Origin: Epiperipatus broadwayi
Lineage: Eukaryota; Onychophora; Udeonychophora; Euonychophora; Peripatidae
Assembly (NCBI GenBank): GCA_028023455.1
Contig: JAQFVV010000205.1
Span: 1,223,353-1,287,352, forward strand
Direction: 5' to 3'
DNA length: 64,000 nucleotides
Positions 47,032 through 59,050 of this stretch are shown piece after piece. How positions within the stretch are numbered: position 1 is the first letter of the stretch; the number at the start of each line of letters is the position of its first letter. The notes under the pieces were generated by a model. It was not told where the DNA came from, searched no databases, and saw only the letters and a program-made list of their open reading frames with translations. Position numbers and translations under genes: made by a program.

Positions 47032-47110
47032 GAAAGATGTACGCCTGCCAGTACAACTGCAAAGAGCAATGGCGGCAGAAGCTGAAGCAGCGCGGGAGGC
47101 CAGGGCTAAG
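47032..47110 (+). CDS. mec-2: Stomatin/MEC-2-like protein, exon of the helical region
   Basis: A 79-bp exon: completes Val, then KDVRLPVQLQRAMAAEAEAA and REARAK. The acceptor is TTTTAG (47026-47031) and the donor AAG|GTAGGG (47111); the exon ends in phase 0. This is the family's alanine/glutamate-rich alpha-helix, which continues into a coiled coil and supports oligomer packing. It is markedly GC-rich against an AT-rich background. The exon sits between two foldback-family elements (42565-42870 and 47551-48477). Confidence 0.95.
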
Positions 47111-49286
47111 GTAGGGCAACATTATATTCAGAATAAATTATAAGCATGCACTAATACTAATTTTAAATATTGTTTATTATATATGTCATATTTCACATTG
47201 CCTTTAAATACTGAACTAATCCAGATCCCATCTTATCTAGATTGGATTGAGTATTCATCACCTCAAACCAATGCCTATACAATGGCCAATAGGCTAGTAG
47301 GCAATGATGTTCACTGAATTCAAATATTCTCATTAGGGATAAGGACCTGGCAATAAATAGTCAAGTTTTTTGTGGGTAGGATCAGAAATCTATAAAGGCA
47401 CACACAATACCTTCTTCCATAGTTCGTTCTAAAATGAACTATACCTCGCCAATGATAGGAGGTGAATTATAACTGCTAGAAATATTGTAAATACACAGAT
47501 GTATACCATATTTGTTTTAAGGTTTTATTAATAAATATAATACAAAATGTCACATGATCACAAATTTTTTATGTTTACTTGAGTTGTTTACACAAAGGCA
47601 AAACTCTCCAAACAATAGCACCACTCAGTGGAAGCCAGAGTAATCAATGGATGCAGGAAGATTTGTGTATAAAATCCCTATCTAATGCCTACTCGATTAA
47701 TATCCCCAGACTAATTTTTAGCTTGTGGCTTTCATCAGTAAGGAGGATCTGAGAGCACTGCACCTAAATCTTAGTATCCAATGCAACCCTCTGGAAGCTA
47801 TTTTTTACCTTATTAGCTAAATATAAAAGATGAGTTCAAAATGAAAACACAGTAATGTTTTCAATTCAATTCCATTAGCTTGTATAGTTGTTTCGATCTG
47901 AACTCAGTTTAGCATCCATACTTTTTGGCATCTTTGGTTTTTTAATAACCACAGTCACCATAATCCTGTTTGGCAGGATTGGTATTTAACCACTAAATAC
48001 CACATGATCATTCTGACTTGCACTTACTGGTGCTATTGTATGGAGAGCTTTGTCTCTGTATAAACAGCTTGTGTAAGCATAAAGAATGACGATCATGTAA
48101 TGTTTAGTAGTTTAATACCAATCCTGCCCAATAGGATTACGGTGACTGTGGTTATTAAAGAACCAAAGACAACAAAAAGCATGGATGCTGAACAGAGTTT
48201 AGATCTACAACAAGCTAATGAGCTTGAACTGAAAACATTATTGTGTTTTCATTTTAGACTCAGCCTTATAGTTAACTAATTTGCATAAGATCCTAAAATC
48301 TAGGAGCAGTGCTCTGAAATCCAAGATTTCTGAAACCACAAGTTAAAAACTAATCTGGGAATATTAGATGAGTAGGCACTAAATAAAGATTTTATGGACA
48401 AATCTTCCTGCATTTATTGATTATTCTGACTTGCACTGAGTGGCACTACTGTATGGAGAGTTTTGCCTCTGTGATATTACAAAATGTATTTACACATTGT
48501 GTTTATCTTTAAATCACACTAAAAACACAACGATATAATTATAAAATTGTTATAAAAATAATTGGTTTTTTTTTTTTCGGAATACTTTAATAAAATTTTT
48601 CATGCTCAGTGGAAATTTCTACGTTAATCAATGTTAGGCAAAACTTATGACAAATGCATCTGCATCTTAGGGTGGGAGTAAAAAGTAAAATTTAGAAATG
48701 AAAACTACCTTTTTATAAATTTTTTTTTTTTTTTTTTCAAATTTTTATTTTCTTGAATTGTGGATAAATAAAATGATGGATATAGAAATTGTAAATAGGG
48801 GAGAGGACTGCAAAACATAATTTAATATTTTCAATTTTAATACTTAAAGGAAATTTCACGAAATATAATTTAATAACCCTTAAAATAAGAATATATTAAA
48901 TAGCGGGGAAACTTATATATATATGTTACACATTTTTCAAATAATAGTTAAAATTTTTAACATTTGTAGTTTAATTCTCTGCAATAGAATGTAATAATAT
49001 TATCAAAAAAATATTCTTATATATTTTATAAAATTATTATACTAAAGCAAATTGTATGTAGGATGTGGAGAAACCTGTGTTATTGATTAGAATTTATTTA
49101 TGTTAATTTATAAGTAGCAAATCTATTATTCCACTTCAATTCTGACATCTTGTGGAAGCTTGAGAAAACAATAAATGAATAGATTTGCTATTTAAAAGTA
49201 ATGTGTTAAGCAGAGGTCATGTGCTAAATTGTTGATGTTATGTTCACTTTTGTGGTAAATTTTTCAACAAATATCTTTTGTTACAG
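47111..49286 (+). other. Stomatin intron (2176 bp), nearly half foldback element
   Basis: GTAGGG donor to TTACAG acceptor, phase 0. The foldback element 47551-48477 occupies over 40%; 49125-49185 holds a short family scrap (CAATTCTGACATCTTGTGGAAGCTTGAG). The rest is AT-rich with T-runs. Confidence 0.85.
47541..48487. mobile_element. Foldback-family element, 927 bp, with 10-bp flanking duplication
   Basis: TACAAAATGT lies at 47541-47550 and again at 48478-48487, bounding 47551-48477. The inside is a near-palindrome about a centre near 48010: blocks AAAGGCAAAACTCTCC, AGCACCACTCAGTG, GTAATCAATGGATGCAGGAA, GCATCCATACTTTTTGGC and CAGGATTGGTATTTAACCAC on the left return inverted as GTTTAATACCAATCCTG, AGCATGGATGCTG, ATTTATTGATTATTCTGACT, ACTGAGTGGCACTACTG and GGAGAGTTTTGCCTC on the right. 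The left end has about 35 extra bases (CACATGATCAC...) not mirrored at the right end, so it is not a simple terminal-inverted-repeat transposon. No protein frame. Confidence 0.85.
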
Positions 49287-49502
49287 GTTATAGCAGCAGA
49301 AGGTGAACAGCGTGCATCTCGTGCCCTCAAGGAGGCCGCAGATATCATAGCCGAGTCCCCAGCTGCACTACAACTTAGATACCTGCAAACCCTCAATACC
49401 ATTTCAGCAGAAAAGAACTCGACTATTATCTTTCCTCTTCCTATTGATATTCTCCAAGCGTTCCTAGGTAAAAACCAAGCAAGATCAGCATCTCAGTTTT
49501 AA
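49287..49502 (+). CDS. mec-2: Stomatin/MEC-2-like protein, last coding exon
   Basis: The acceptor TTACAG is at 49281-49286, and the frame runs 71 codons to TAA at 49500-49502. It reads [56 protein letters not shown], then a short tail [15 protein letters not shown]. The segment up to the FPLPID motif is the conserved stomatin C-terminus; in human stomatin STIVFPLPID is needed for raft association and oligomerisation. The length after that motif (about 17 residues) is close to human STOM, and shorter than the C-tail of C. elegans MEC-2. An internal AG|GTAAAA at 49466-49469 could serve as an alternative donor. Confidence 0.95.
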   Translation, partial: VIAAEGEQRASRALKEAADIIAESPAALQLRYLQTLNTISAEKNSTIIFPLPIDILQAFLGKNQARSASQF

Positions 49503-50690
49503 CTGAAGATCTCTACTGATGACAGTTTTTGTTTGATGATTTAAAGGGTATTTCTTCTAAGAATGTTGAAGTCATAAATTCTAAATCAGTCTCAATGAAG
49601 TATGAGGTTCACCCAAAATTACTTTGATTAATTGTACTCCTGAAGAAAAATTTGGAGAAATGATGGTCCCTAAGTACCTACTTGATTTTTTTTTTTTTTT
49701 TTACAGTGAGAGAGTTGTCTTATTTCCATATTATACTTTCTTTGATCTCTATCATTTTTTTAAAAATGTATATGTAAAAGCAAATCTTGAAAACTAACAC
49801 AAGTAATACATAAAGAGAGATAAAATTCAAGATTTTCTGGAAATTAAAGAAGTAGTTAACAAAAATTTTGTTTTACAAAAAATATCATTTACCGAAAATA
49901 CTGTATATATTTTTATATGCCATACATTTTTTAACATAATAAGTTATTTATATTAAATACATTTTTAATATATAATCCTCAGTGTTCTAAATAAAATACC
50001 CCCTGTTTTAAAATTTATTGTTTTATAAAAAGAAACAACAAAAAACGTTATTACATAAAAAATATTCCAAAGTAATATCTCAAAATGATTTCATCATTTA
50101 TTGGTTTTTATATTCTCATTTAAGAATATTTTTATTTTTTATTTTTATAAATAGATATATACAATAATTTTTTTATAAATGATTCTGATAATCCAACACA
50201 AAAGTATAATATATTAAAAGACAATATTAATGCCGTATATCTGGAGAAAATCTTGAATGTATTTTTAATATTTTTTTCAGAATCTACGCCATTAATACTA
50301 ACTTTATATATAATAAATTTTTTAAATTAAATTTTTATTTGACAATGTTCCCACTAAAACTTTTGATACTTAAATATTATCTCATTAAGTGGTAGAATGT
50401 ATATATAGTTTTGTCTCACATCACATTTTTAATTCTGCTGCGTATTAAAAATTCATTTCTTTCATTAAAATTCTATATGTTTGTCTTTTTTTTGTATCCG
50501 CATTTTCTTTTTATAAGAAAATTGTCAAATTATTTATATTTAAAAGAAAGCATTTTCCCCAAATTTCTGTTTTTGATTTTTTTTAAACTATCACATATTA
50601 TGAATTTCATATCAATAATCATTTTTGTAGTCTAAAGAAAAACTGAGAAATACTGCATCTCAAATAAAATGTGATATAAATCTTGTGTTT
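49503..50690 (+). other. Putative stomatin 3'UTR with two candidate poly(A) signals
   Basis: No frame continues after the stop. AATAAA hexamers in plausible settings lie at 49990-49995 and 50663-50668, the latter followed by a GT/T-rich stretch (TGTGATATAAATCTTGTGTTT). Which is used cannot be told from sequence. A T-run at 49688-49703 lies between stop and signals. Confidence 0.45.
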
Positions 50691-52470
50691 AATTAATTTT
50701 TTTTATTATATATTTCTACCTTTATTAATAAAAAAATCAAGAATTGATAAAAGTACACTAATAGAATGGTTTGTTGTTCAGAGGGTCATGTGATATTATA
50801 CACATGAAATATCAGGTCGAGGATTTTAATTTAAAAACATTTAGCCCTGCACTTTGCCATTCTATCATTTCTTTGCAATTTGCTTCTTATACAAACTGAT
50901 AATTTACACATCTCACTTAACAAACCATATGCATTTACTAAATGGATCTTTAGTTGCGCGACAAATTTATCTGGTGGATATTATTTAGTCTGTATTTAGT
51001 AAATATATGTGTTGGATTTTTTTTACTGTTTTTATTAGCACTTTTTATAAATATGTCATTCAAATTATGACTGAATATGTAATTTTATCATTAATATGCA
51101 GTTGGTAATCTTTTTTGTTATTGAAGATTGTGAAAATTCTAATAATCATGTATAACCTTGATTCTTTAGTTAAAAATTTTATTTCCAAATGAGAGTTTTC
51201 ACATAAATAGCTACTTCTGAAAAAAAAAAAAAAAATTCCAGATCACTTTGAATTATTTAAATTCTTTTTGTATAAACAGACTCGTAAATGTGTGTTATTA
51301 GTTTTTATAAATTAATCTGGTTTTTAGAGAAAAAATAATTATTATTTTAAATGAATTTAAAAATAATTGACTAAAACAGTATATATATATATACATGCAG
51401 AGAGATTCATAATATATATATATACAGAGATATTCACAAAATAACTAAGTCTGAAAATGTTATATTCATTCAGAAGCCGGATTTCCAAAGAATCAATTAA
51501 ATGAACTTGGTTATGGTACTCATCTTCTTATAAACAATGCAAAATATATTTGTTGTAATAGAATTGGTGTTAATATAAGAAAGAGGTATTATTTGCATGT
51601 TTATCTAAATGATTCTTTTTGGGATATGACTTGTGAATGACGATAGTAATGTTTCTGAACTTGGCTATTCCATGGATAGGATTATATTATTAGCGTTACA
51701 TATTCGATAAGCCGTAATATATTTACAGGCTTGTGCAAAATTATTAGAATACAAACATATACATGCAATGAGTTATCATTTATAGTAGTTACTTTAACGA
51801 ATTTAAAGACGATTGACTAAAACAGTATATATTTATATGGAAAGAGATTTACAAATAATGGGTTATGATTTACAATAGTAAATTTCGAAATTGGTCTTAT
51901 TTTTTATACTGCTATCCAATATTTAGAGAAAAAATAAATTCCCTTTATAATTTTTTTACTTTGTGAATTCCAAAAATCCGTCAAAAATTTATTCTTAAGT
52001 GCAGACAATTGTCAACAGAGGGAGCAAGTATGTGTTCTCTAAAAGAATATATGGAAATGTAATTGAATTTTTTTTATTATTATTAACATTATTAAAGTTA
52101 TGAAATTTGAGTTCCGTTTTCCCCTATACTATATATTTGTACATGTATGTATATATATGAATTGCATATATATACAATATACGCTTGTGGTTGTAATATT
52201 TTGCTTTGGTAATAAATACGAATTTGTTTTATAAATACTTTTTTAAAACAGTATATATATTTAGTGTACTGTATTTTTAAAAATCTTTTCTGAGGAAATT
52301 ATTCTCCCTAATTTGTTTTTATACTTTTTTTCTTAACTTTTAACAGTTTATTTCTTTAAAAAAAAAAAAACAAAGAAAAATTAAACAGAATTGTGTGTTG
52401 AGATATTTAATAGAATTAATTGATAACCACTGCTGTTATTGATTATAGCATTATTAATTTAATAGATTTT
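50691..52470. other. No gene seen; AT-rich with a SINE-like scrap
   Basis: 50755-50890 (AGAATGGTTTGTTGTTCAGAGGGTCATGTG ... GCACTTTGCCATTCTATCA) resembles an inverted unit of the array families. Similar stretches 'GACTAAAACAGTATATAT' near 51370 and 51810 suggest a duplicated AT-rich repeat. No coding evidence. Confidence 0.35.
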
Positions 52471-52474
52471 AAAT

Positions 52475-52560
52475 TAGAGGGGATTTGAACCCAGACTTTC
52501 AAGCCACCTTCAGTCATTCACGCCATTCAAATCATTTCTTGCAGAAGACATATATATATA
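52475..52560 (-). repeat. tRNA-like repeat unit (half of the palindromic family)
   Basis: GGGGATTTGAACCCAGACTTTCAAGCC (52480) is the B-box-containing block in minus orientation; it ends at an (AT)n run near 52551. Confidence 0.55.
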
Positions 52561-52689
52561 TAGAGCCCTAATGATAGTGTATGCAAGCAGACAAATGCTT
52601 AGGATGACAATTGACAGGAAAGTCAGAATATTATATTGATGCAAATTTATCTCAAACATTTTGAATTCATTTTATCAATGAGCATAAAG

Positions 52690-52870
52690 GATTGACTTCA
52701 TCATTGCGTTTGCTCTGTATGATTTGGAACAATATGGTAATGTCATAGAGTCGGGAGTTCAAGGTCCTTGAATCATGATTTCACTTCATTATTTCTCTTA
52801 CTTGAACTTCTTATGAACTCTTGACAAATAAATCATTCAATTATTTTATTGTTATATTGGGGGGGGGGGA
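52690..52870 (+). repeat. Dispersed SINE-like unit of the 120-bp array family
   Basis: 'GGAACAATATGGTAATGTCATAGAGTCGGGAGTTCAAGGTCC ... CTTGAACTTCTTATGAACTCTTGACAAATAAATCATTCAATTA' shows the monomer order; a G-run follows at 52859-52869. Confidence 0.5.
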
Positions 52871-54180
52871 GGCTAATCATCTATTGTATGTTTGCTAATG
52901 GTCAGAGAAAGTAAGAGTGGACAAATATTTGGTTCACCTAAAGTGCACAAAAATATCTCTACGGCTCTCTATATATATTGAAATTTAACATGGCCGACAA
53001 TTGAAAAGAAAATGAAGAATAAATTAATAAATGTACAGAACAGTTTGAATCGTATTCTGATAGTAGTCTTCTACAGATTTAAACCATAAATTTTGTAATC
53101 TTTTTTTCACTGTATTTGTTAAATAATTATTGTATTTCAAAAATATATATATGCAGTAAGTACATTCATTTTACATATGAATGTATACATAAACCATAAG
53201 TGTGCATAGCTAATCAGTCAGCCTATGTAAATCACATGACTCCATTCAATGTTTTAAATATACCCATAGCATATCACCAATATGTTGTCAAGGCAATACT
53301 CAGATCATAAATGGAAATTCACTTATTAGTCAATTATGATCTATTTAAGATCTTAGACACTGACAACAAATAGATTTCAGTTTATTATCTGACTGTTGTC
53401 TTGCCAACAGTGATAATATTATATTGGCTTATTTTTAGTATTGACTAGGGTTATGTGAAATGTATGCACACAGAGATTAAAAATTTTATCTCAAATAATT
53501 TCATTACTATTAAAAACTCTTAATATCTATACGGTCAGTTACTTGTAGTACTTTAGTATCTAAAGTATTGCAGTAAATTTGTAGATGTGTATATAATATC
53601 CAAAGCATAATACAAAATAGAGAAATTATCAAAGAATTACCCATTTATTTTTGATCACAACTGTCCAATACAACAGCAAGCTGTTTCTTGTAAATATTAG
53701 ATGTGGAAGAAGCCCAAATTTGGTTGCTTAAATAATCATTATATAATGGTATAACATTTTATAATTTTACAGCCGCTTTTGAAAAGAAATCAATTATTTG
53801 TGAAATATCTGTCATGTTAATGGTCTTAACTGTTAAGTTTGATATTATTTTTTACATGTAGACATACCTATTAAATTGGAATAACCCTTTATAATATAAC
53901 CATTTCATAATTTTTATCTTATGTAAGATTTCAATTCCACTTCCAGGCACATTATAAACTTATTTAGTGACATCTGAATTTTTATCACAATTGTTAAATT
54001 TGTTATTGAAATATTTTTACTTATAATTTTATATATTATGTGTTAAAGAGAATTGTAGGCAAGTGAACCTAGACATTTACCCAATAGTACCAATCAAATT
54101 AGTGCACTTTAAGTTCTATAAATCTTAATATTTTTTTATTATGGCAGTATAATGAAATTCATCAAATAAAGAGAAGTCTC
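52871..54180. other. No gene seen; AT-rich
   Basis: Nothing recognised on either strand. Confidence 0.35.
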
Positions 54181-54181
54181 T

Positions 54182-55445
54182 TGATGTGATGTGATGTGAT
54201 GTATTATGGCTTCTCCTTAAACGAAGTCAAGAATATCTTAGCAATTATGCCCAGATAAACCTGTTAGCCACTTTATTTTACATTCCCCACTCTAAATTTA
54301 CCCATAATCTGCTCTATCCCATTTCCACAACATAATCTTTGTCAACTCTATAACCTTTATATCTAAATCCCCCTTATCTTTTCCCAAACCCAGCATAAAA
54401 ACCAACAATTCACTTTCTGTATAATCACTCTTTTCATATTTATTTTTCCACAACTTCATTATATGTACCCTTTCTGTTTTCAAACATTTACATTCAATTA
54501 ACAAATGCCTAATATTTTCAATTTCTTCCTTACATAATTTACAAAATAAATCACCCATATTTTTCCATTTACATGTATATTCTTTTGTAGCTAAAGATCT
54601 CGTTCGAGTCTTAAACAATAAACTACTTTCCTTACTATTATCATATATTAACTCACACCTAATCTTCTGTTTATTTCTATATATATTTAAACTCTTTTTA
54701 CTCTCCATACTATTTCTCCATCTCTCTAACTCCCTAGTCTTTATTAATAAATTTATTCTTTTATCCCATTCCTTACTACTATAACACTCAATAATCCTCT
54801 TAACACAATCATCCCATCTTTTGTACAAATATACTGATATAAATTCTTTATCCAAATCTTTTGCATACCGCATTACCTTTCTCATCCATCTTGTTACCTG
54901 CTCTTTACTCATAACCCAATTAAATACTATTTTAGCTATTCTTTTATTATCCATAAACTGCAATCTACGAAACATTTTCATTTTACTTTTTGCATCTCTC
55001 ATACGAAAACTTGATCATCCCATTTCTCCTTGAATTGCCTCCCTTGCTGTCCATACTTCTGCATCCGATGCATGTTTTCCTACTTCCCTTTGAGCTTTTT
55101 CTAAGTAATCTAATATCTTTTTACTAACATATAATGCATCATTACCATATGTTAACCCTGCTACTGCAACTCCTTTCCATATAATTCTAGCTACATCATA
55201 TTTATTATATGAAAATACTGTTAATTTCTTTATCAATCCCTTTCTTTTCTTTGCTTCATTTATCAATTTTTCTCCCATTCATCCAAATAATTTTTCTGAT
55301 TACTTAAAATAATTCCCAAATAACTATATCTATTCACCACACTTAACTTAATATCTCCCACTAAAAATTCTACATCTTCTCTTTCCCCAGTATTAACCAT
55401 CATTATAGTTGATTTTTCTTCACTAAATGTAACCCCATCTCTTTA
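54182..55445 (-). mobile_element. LINE family 2, post-RT and C-terminal part with 3' tail (best copy)
   Basis: Minus-strand frames 55015-55278 and 54298-55002 encode consecutive parts of one protein, separated by a small frameshift. Upstream, to about 55445, lies VTFSEEKSTIMMVNTGE and YSYLGIILSNQ (the RT-thumb 'KY.YLG' segment). Then come VAVAGLTYGNDALYVSKK and WTAREAIQGEMG, then FRRLQFMDNKRIAKIVFNWV, and finally CKLCKEEIENIRHLLIEC, a C-x2-C-x9-H-x4-C zinc-knuckle. The nuclease and RT palm are missing (5' truncation). The 3' end on + is (GTGAT)n at about 54184-54202, a short-repeat tail. I cannot place the clade with certainty. Confidence 0.75.
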
Positions 55446-58325
55446 TCCACCCTTGCATTTATACTACTGTCCACCTGGTGGCATTATATTGCAATAAAAT
55501 CGTCACTAAACGTTTAATAACGGATTTTTCCAACTTCTTTAACCATTCAGTTTATTACTTTCTATAAAATAAGTAGATTTAAATTATAGCACACATTTTT
55601 ACACCCAATTTATAGTCTTTTCAATGACAAACTGGAAGTTATCATTCAGTTTTATGTTGAATATATTAAAACGTATTACAAATGGAAAAAGAACGACACG
55701 AGGTTGTGTTATTCCATGTTTAATTAAAAGTAACAAATATTACTATTATGTAATAGGTTTAAAGTTAATATCTCGTATATGATAATATCTAGTTTAGTAA
55801 ATGATTAATAATAATCATTACTGTACTTAACTGAAACGAATGGTGTCAAAGTTGTGAATGTAGAAATTTGGCACTTTAAATCAAACTATAACAACCGGAC
55901 ATAAACTTTAAAAATGTTATTCTTGCTTATATATATATATATGCTTCTACAAAAAAGGGCAAAGATGTTATAAATTTTTTTATATCACTTGACCTCCTAA
56001 GTAACTGACTGTATAATAAATATTCTTATTGCAAAGAAAAAAAAATTATAAAGACTGTATAAAATATCTTAAATATTTTTATCATTTTAATCAAAATAAT
56101 ACATTTCAGTTTTATCTTTTTTAGGCAAACTTCGTAATTACAGGTTTGAATTTGTAGTAGGTTAAAGCTTATTGAAGCGTAATTGTAATGACGTTTTGTT
56201 CCCCGTTTTTTTTTATATTCCATGGGAAAATAATTTATACAATACCGTATACATACATACTTATACCCACATACTTTTTACAGATTTTTTTACTACTAAA
56301 CCTCTATTTGATTTTAAGCATGTGTCCGTTATTTGTCTCGCTCTATGTATAACAGACATATGTCAGAAAATATGGAATTTTAAATTTTCTTATGTAAAAT
56401 TTCACCGCTTATAAACAAAGTTTTAGTCATTGTAAATACATAGTTGTTTTTGATATATTTTTATTAGGTAATGTTAAACATTCTTTTATTAACAGACAAC
56501 TTTTAATCGCTTAGTCTATTTTCTTTCCTTTTTTTTTTTTAAGGGAAAAATCTTGGGCATTTCTTGTACAACTACAAATTATTTTTTTATATTTCTACCA
56601 CAGAACTGTTTGTTGCCTTGGTAAGATTCGATTAGTTATATAAACATACTTTTTTTTATTTCAAACATTATATATGCAATTATTAGAATAATAATAATAA
56701 ACATTTCTTTTTTTTATGAGATATTATAGTTCGAAACATAAGTTTCTTTTCTCTCCAATACATATAGAATAAAAAAAAAAATTTTGCTTCAGAATTTATA
56801 AAATTTCATTATCGAAAAAGTATAAATGGTCTTAAATCATTTTTATTTGAATTACATACTGTATATCATATTAAATTATATATTTACCAATTTAATGATG
56901 TTTTATTTTTCCTTAAAAGACCACTACTTAAAATATTGAATTTGTATAAGCCAATATAACAAATAATTAGGAGTCATTAAAGAATGTTAATTAGAAAACT
57001 GTGACAGAATTATATGGCTGGAAACATTTTTTTATTAAAAAAAAAAAAAACGTGAAGAATTACATCTGTGTATTTATCTTGTGGATGTGTGTATATATAT
57101 ATGTAAACATTTATGCCTGTGTGTGTATATATATCAGCACACGCACGCATCTCAGATTGTGCAACAGATACATATATTTTATAATTAATAATTCGTCTTT
57201 TTAAAAACATCATAAAATCTCATTAATAGAAGTGAATATCAGTATATGAATATATGGTATGTGCAGACATTTAAAAAATCGGTCATTTAATACATGATTT
57301 ATAGAAAAATAAAAGACAAATAAGTACATATATAATAAACGGATACTAACACAATTATCTTTATTGGTCATCGTAGAAGGTCGGGTTTATGCAAGTCGCA
57401 TCTCAAATTTCCCCATCCTTATCATATGCTCATAATTACCAATTTTTTCCCCGTTCACATTGTACATTTTTTTCTAACAATCCCTTAATTATTTTATCCA
57501 TTAAAACATATTCTATCTAACAGACTGTTTTCTATAAGTCTTGTTATACTTTATAACTAATTTCAACCTCAATTATTATCGATATATTTTATTGACTTTT
57601 TATTTTTCATTTTACAAAATCTGGTTGATTTTAAGAACTATATAATGGTATGTACTGCTTTTGGCATAATTGCCAAAAATTTTAACGATTTTGTTTATTA
57701 CCTCATAAATGTTCCAACACAACCAGCTTTTTAATTCTTTTCTTGTTATTTTTAAATTCACTTTACTTTGTCCATTCCTGTTTGAAAACTTATTGACTTT
57801 TAATATTCTATTTATTTACAATCTGAAATTAATGGACGCACAAAGATTATCAAACATAGTTTTAGTTCATTTCATAACGTTAAGATATTGTATTTATTAG
57901 ATTAAATAGATTGAGATATAAGTTTTGTGTGTCATGTATGTAAATAACAAATAAGGGTATGTTTAAACATGTTTTCTATCCATAGGTAAATGGAGATGTC
58001 TATGTCATAGGATAAATAACCAAACAATAACACTTGATCATCATCGTATATAGTTGTCATTGCTTGCGACCTCCTCCTACTATTTATTGATACATCTATT
58101 ATTTTGAGTTATGACATAAACTTTAATGAGATTTTCTTAAGTTAAAAATATGAGCATGTTGGCATATAAATAGGAGTTGTATTTAAATAATTTCATACTT
58201 TAAAAATGTGTGTCATTAAAGCATGCTGTCAAAACTAATTTATATTAAAATTGTTAATCTTAAAGGAGCTAATGAAGTTTTTTTAAAATAAATAAATAAT
58301 AATTTTAAATGTAACCTTATTGTAA
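55446..58325. other. No gene seen; AT-rich
   Basis: No exon-like or repeat-family similarity recognised. Contains (TA)n near 55930, a T-run at 56531-56541 and a TATATA/TGTGTA-rich patch at 57090-57135. Open frames here have AT-rich noncoding composition. Confidence 0.35.
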
Positions 58326-58545
58326 ATTGCCTTACATTGATTAATACAAGGCAAAGGTTCAAAACCAATTCTCCATTGAGATAACTCTCCTACTTAAGCA
58401 ATATTACAATACAAGAGCAATTATCAACATTAAGACATTCAATACATATATTAGATGATGGAAATAGTCCAATATAAAAATACAACTAGAACACCATCAT
58501 CACAAACCTTCAGGAGAATACTACCTAGGGTAAGCTTCAGTGATT
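58326..58545 (+). repeat. SINE family 1-related scrap
   Basis: 'GATGATGGAAATAGTCCAATA' (58454) matches the SINE family 1 3' block at about 985-1005; 'ACACCATCATCACAAACCTTCAGGAGAATACTACC' follows. Too degenerate to bound. Confidence 0.35.
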
Positions 58546-58559
58546 AGACAAAACATATA

Positions 58560-59050
58560 CAGTTCTTTTTCTTAATATTTAACCTTCCACTCTCAGACTA
58601 ATTTTTGGATTTTGCTTTCATCAGTGAAGTATGGGATCCAAAGTCAGTAGGAATACATATCTGTAACTTCATTTTATCTGTCAAACTGAAAACCTAAATT
58701 CCAATCAGCCTGAAGTTTTGAATTCAAACCAGTATGCGGTTTTGAATCCATTTCAGTAACAATACATTTTAATGACTTTCTAGCATGTTGAAATGTGTTT
58801 AAAATCTTAGATTGATTGGAAATTTTAACTTGATACATAAAGTGGGTGGAGTTAAATATGATGGCTGGATGTATTCCATTCAGCTTTAAATTTCAAGATT
58901 TATTGGTAAAAACATTAAACCTGAAGCTGGTTTGATGATGGGGATATAAATACTATGCATAGGGATTTTATATGAACCTGGTATTATCACTAATTATTCA
59001 AGCTCACACTAGATGGCACTATAGTGAAAATCTCATGTCTTATCAAATAA
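58560..59050. mobile_element. Degenerate foldback-family element
   Basis: Left blocks (CTCTCAGACTAATTTTTGG, CTTTCATCAGTGAAG) near 58592-58628 and inverted right blocks (GAAGCTGGTTTGATGATGGGG, GGGATTTTATATGAACC, TTATTCAAGCTCACACTAGATGGCAC) near 58922-59025 follow the family order. Confidence 0.5.

Noticed and set aside
49278-49286. Start of the last exon reading frame at 49278
   Set aside because: The bases before 49287 are the intron end (TTACAG); protein homology begins at VIAAEG.
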